A stretch of 64,000 nt of DNA from Fen-1258 sp964449775 (lineage in GTDB: Bacteria > Bacteroidota > Ignavibacteria > Ignavibacteriales > Melioribacteraceae). The DNA lies in NCBI GenBank assembly GCA_964449775.1, contig CAYVBQ010000005.1:1-64000 (forward strand), read 5' to 3'. Below are positions 62,301 to 64,000 of the stretch, piece by piece. The notes beneath the pieces were generated by a model. It was not told the origin of the DNA and did no database searches. It saw only the letters and a program-made list of their open reading frames with translations. The position numbers and the translations under genes are program-made. Within the stretch, counting starts at the first letter, position 1. The number at the start of each line of letters is the position of its first letter.

Positions 62301-64000
62301 TCAGGACAAAATATAACAGTTCTTAATTTTGGAAATAAAGAAGATGCAACTGTACAGCTTGGTTCAATATGCGGAGTTAAGTTTAACGATAAGAATGGTA
62401 ACGGCAGACAAGATGATGGTGAATTAGGAATACCTAATTGGACTATATATTTAACCGGACCCATGAATTTAGCAGTCACAACAGATGATAATGGCAACTA
62501 TTGTTTTTATGGATTAATTCCAGGCAGTTACACAGTTCGAGAAGAGAACAAAGTTGGTTGGAGACAAACTGTTCCTTCCTCTGTTTCTTATGCCTTTGAT
62601 CTAAAATATGGAGATAATTTTAAGGATATTAATTTTGGAAATAAAGAAGATGCAACTGTTAAGCTCGGTTCTATCTGCGGAATGAAATTTAATGATTTGA
62701 ATGGTGACGGAAGAAAGCAAGATACTGAACCTGGAATTCCTAATTGGGCAATAAACTTAACCGGCACTATGAATTTATCAACTAAAACAGATTCCAGAGG
62801 TTACTTCTGTTTTGAAAACTTAAGATTTGGTAAATACACTGTTTCGGAAGTAAATAAAAACGGGTGGACTCAAACAGCGCCTTCTACCGGCAGCTTCACT
62901 ATTGAACTAACAGAAGACCGGAATCCTGATGATCTTTATTTTGGAAATAAAGAAGATATAACAGTTAGACTTGGTTCTATATGCGGGATTAAATTTAATG
63001 ACAAGAACGGGAACGGCAGTCAGGATACTGGCGAACTTGGTATACCTGATTGGCAGATCAATATAGGCGGTCCAATAGATTTGAATATTAAAACTGATAA
63101 AGAGGGGAAATATTGTTTTGACAATTTGTTACCCGGAACTTATGTCATTAAAGAAGAATTGCAAACAGATTGGATTCAAACTTTTCCCACTTCTCCTGGT
63201 TCTTATACTGTTGTGCTTACATCCGGACAAAACCTGAAGGATTATAAATTCGGTAATAAGTATGAACCTAAAGTTGGTTGTGTCCAGCCGCCAAGTGGAA
63301 TGGTTGCATGGTGGCATTTGGATTTTTCATCAAGAGATGCCCGCCAAGATTTTGCCGGATTTAACAACTTCGGTGTAATGGCAAATGATCCTACCCAAGT
63401 AGCCGGAAAAGTTCTGGGTGCGTTGCAGTTTGATGGAATTGATGATTATGTCGAAGTAGCAAATCATTCTGAACTCAATTTCGGTACTGGTGATTTTTCT
63501 TTTGATGCATGGATTAAAACAAATGCCGCCGATGGTGTGAGAATGATCCTTGATAAAAGAACAGAAACCCTAAGTTCATTTCTATTTTATCAGGGTTATT
63601 CAATTTTTCTGAATGATGGTAAGCTTTATTTACAATTAGCCGATGGGGCTTTAATTGATTCTTGGACTAATTATAATTCACCGGTTATAGTCGCTGATGG
63701 AAATTGGCATCATATTGCAATTACTGTTTCCAGAACGAATACACAAGGTATAAGCTTTTATCTTGATGGTGTACCAATTCAATATGGAAATCCTACTTCA
63801 CACCAGGGTTCTTTAAGTAACACAAGTTCTTTACGAATCGGCAGTCAATCATTGTCGGTTACCTCTTCGGGAATTAGTAAATTCAAAGGTATTATCGATG
63901 AAGTGGAATTGTTTAACCGAGTATTAACACAAGCAGAAATCGTTTCTATCTTTAATGCCGGAAGCTCGGGAAAATGTAAACCTACTGGAGGACTTAGCTC
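59325..64000 (+). CDS. Giant surface protein with SdrD-B repeats and LamG domain (partial)
   Basis: Open from ATG 59325 (GAGG ribosome-binding site, signal peptide MKNLFKMFVVLFVLCSGANIFA) to the window edge, so at least 1558 residues. After an N-terminal domain come nine copies of an SdrD-B-like Ca-binding domain (each about 100 residues, beginning GSICGIKFNDLNGNG), at 59967, 60267, 61140, 61452, 61749, 62055, 62361, 62667 and 62973. A different domain (about 60567-61139) interrupts after copy two. A LamG/concanavalin-like domain starts near 63300. It is probably a secreted adhesin; a C-terminal sorting domain would lie beyond the edge. Confidence 0.9.
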   Translation, partial: MKNLFKMFVVLFVLCSGANIFAQTASVTWPLTSNQNPNTPNGNIQALSQSIGTPTSPYKLEMYPQQPYTSRGQQLWTGNQGTGWIAGLPDYTRYIQFDASPISGNNFTVQYISFNHSDTENPSNTDFNILKSEAWYSIDGWNSRFQLNSNPLNYLTTIVQTFSANVNVLVQNGQTFSIRIYPYAPNGARAMTQSFATHRNLIIEGRTSPVDLSNGSICGMKFNDLNGNGRKDIGELGLSGWTINLSMGAVQMTATTGADGSYCFNNLAAGTYTLSETPQSGWQQTYPASPGTQTVTLTAGLNVLNIDFGNRQLLGSICGIKFNDLNGNGINDGEPKLSGWTITLSMGAVQMTATTGADGSYCFNNLAAGTYTLTETSQSGWQQTAPAAPGTHTITLTPGTNLIGINFGNKEILDPNCTDFENGTSNGWQVNNTLMSIQQNGNNHFIQTTDQSGPSSFFNSSKPLTGNWTNLFSNGCGSLCFDVTFLYGGNPYNGVNPPQTFTPYIAIEGNGFSAAFVINNPITVGDGWHSYCAPLSYLNSDGTLPSNSDGYWVMGVGTANDWNTLLSNVTKVRLPIDPTSYQAEKFGYDNICLKNTGDCNSPLKLGSICGIKIHDKNGDGVKDPNEDGIPNWTITLTIGTTTYTATTDANGNYCFNNLPAGTYTVSEANQPNWRQIYPAQPGNYTITLSPGQEVKNINFSNVEDPTVQLGSICGIKFNDLNGNGRKDDGEPVLPNWQFNLTGTSNQTTTTDLRGNFCFYNLRAGSYTIQEVIQNGWEPTLPNNTGTFSVTLLPGQNLSEIYFGNKEILGSICGIKFNDKNGNGVQDDGELGIANWTINLTGTSTLTTRTDANGNYCFTGLKRGKYTVAEVNQNGWTQTAPSTLTYSLDLKPGESMININFGNKEDATIRLGSICGIKFNDKNGNGRQDDGELGIPDWQIQLGGPIDMTVVTDKNGNFCFENLLPGEYKVGEVMKNGWRQTFPATNFYIIQLASGQNITVLNFGNKEDATVQLGSICGVKFNDKNGNGRQDDGELGIPNWTIYLTGPMNLAVTTDDNGNYCFYGLIPGSYTVREENKVGWRQTVPSSVSYAFDLKYGDNFKDINFGNKEDATVKLGSICGMKFNDLNGDGRKQDTEPGIPNWAINLTGTMNLSTKTDSRGYFCFENLRFGKYTVSEVNKNGWTQTAPSTGSFTIELTEDRNPDDLYFGNKEDITVRLGSICGIKFNDKNGNGSQDTGELGIPDWQINIGGPIDLNIKTDKEGKYCFDNLLPGTYVIKEELQTDWIQTFPTSPGSYTVVLTSGQNLKDYKFGNKYEPKVGCVQPPSGMVAWWHLDFSSRDARQDFAGFNNFGVMANDPTQVAGKVLGALQFDGIDDYVEVANHSELNFGTGDFSFDAWIKTNAADGVRMILDKRTETLSSFLFYQGYSIFLNDGKLYLQLADGALIDSWTNYNSPVIVADGNWHHIAITVSRTNTQGISFYLDGVPIQYGNPTSHQGSLSNTSSLRIGSQSLSVTSSGISKFKGIIDEVELFNRVLTQAEIVSIFNAGSSGKCKPTGGLS
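59967..63275 (+). repeat. Nine-copy SdrD-B-like domain array
   Basis: The nine copies start at the positions given for the surface protein, and spacing is 306 bp for the last five. Copies share GSICGxKFNDxNGxG, an acidic D-x-G-E turn, YCFxNL and GxYTxxE motifs. DNA identity between copies 5-9 is visibly high, suggesting recent homogenisation by recombination. Confidence 0.9.

Noticed and set aside
1..64000. CRISPR arrays, rRNA genes, prophage structural genes
   Set aside because: No regularly spaced direct repeats with unique spacers, no rRNA sequence and no phage capsid, tail or terminase genes were seen.

Overview
The window is about 64 kb of AT-rich chromosome, most likely from a member of the Ignavibacteria (Bacteroidetes/Chlorobi superphylum). 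The main clue is the secreted protease at 29926-32223, whose C-terminus is a type IX secretion sorting domain with the NQNYPNPFNPST signature typical of that class. Other clues agree: a SufBCDS operon with an Rrf2 regulator, class I glutamine synthetase, LytTR plus beta-propeller two-component sensing, RAYT transposase with REP palindromes, and a giant SdrD-B-repeat surface protein. It is a draft scaffold: 100 Ns at 21086-21185 are flanked on both sides by the same 55 bp, so the gap is probably an unmerged contig overlap.

Layout. 0-3 kb: an unknown gene, tRNA-Arg(CCT) and a type II restriction-modification pair. 3-9.5 kb: enolase, glutamine synthetase, two GT9 glycosyltransferases and an EamA transporter. 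9.5-12.2 kb: a HisKA_2 sensor kinase coupled to a truncated TolC-like gene, then a macro-domain pseudogene. 13-17.2 kb: an aminotransferase and indolepyruvate oxidoreductase (IorBA), which may act together in aromatic amino-acid degradation. 17.4-21.8 kb: PTS IIA, HisRS, an unknown gene, RlmB and a TPR protein. 22-29.4 kb: RAYT, then sufB-C-D-S, a SufT-like gene, a bacilliredoxin and an IscR-like regulator. 29.5-35 kb: lipoprotein, secreted metalloprotease, DUF2283, a deoxyhypusine-synthase-like enzyme and an epimerase. 35-39.5 kb: a translation cluster, rplM-rpsI-rpsB-tsf-pyrH-frr. 39.5-45.8 kb: a His-rich small protein and a tripartite heavy-metal-type RND efflux operon. 46-50.7 kb: LytTR regulator, four-helix-bundle protein and propeller histidine kinase. 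59.3 kb to the end: a partial SdrD-B/LamG surface protein.

The most interesting part is 50.8-58.9 kb. I read it as an integron-type gene-cassette array with no visible integrase. Five imperfect hairpins end in TAAC/GTTA cores. For three cassettes the core at the start of the cassette is exactly complementary to the R'' core of the cassette's own attC-like site: GTTAAAT/ATTTAAC around a MazF-type toxin-antitoxin, GTTATCG/CGATAAC around a RelE-type toxin-antitoxin, and GTTATGCG/CGCATAAC around an SRPBCC-sigma factor pair. All three cassettes carry genes in the same (minus) orientation as the attC sites. Two 332-bp attC copies diverge exactly at the core. Between these cassettes lie plus-strand genes for secreted and membrane proteins of unknown function, including a paralogous pair. 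A decayed tyrosine recombinase sits at 45.9 kb, but its position does not fit an intI for this array.

Repeats are abundant elsewhere: REP palindromes around and even inside the RAYT gene, a 0.4-kb inverted-repeat-bounded element with four ATCCC/GGGAT palindromes at 14.5-14.9 kb, and a mosaic intergenic repeat shared by 4.6 and 14.5 kb.
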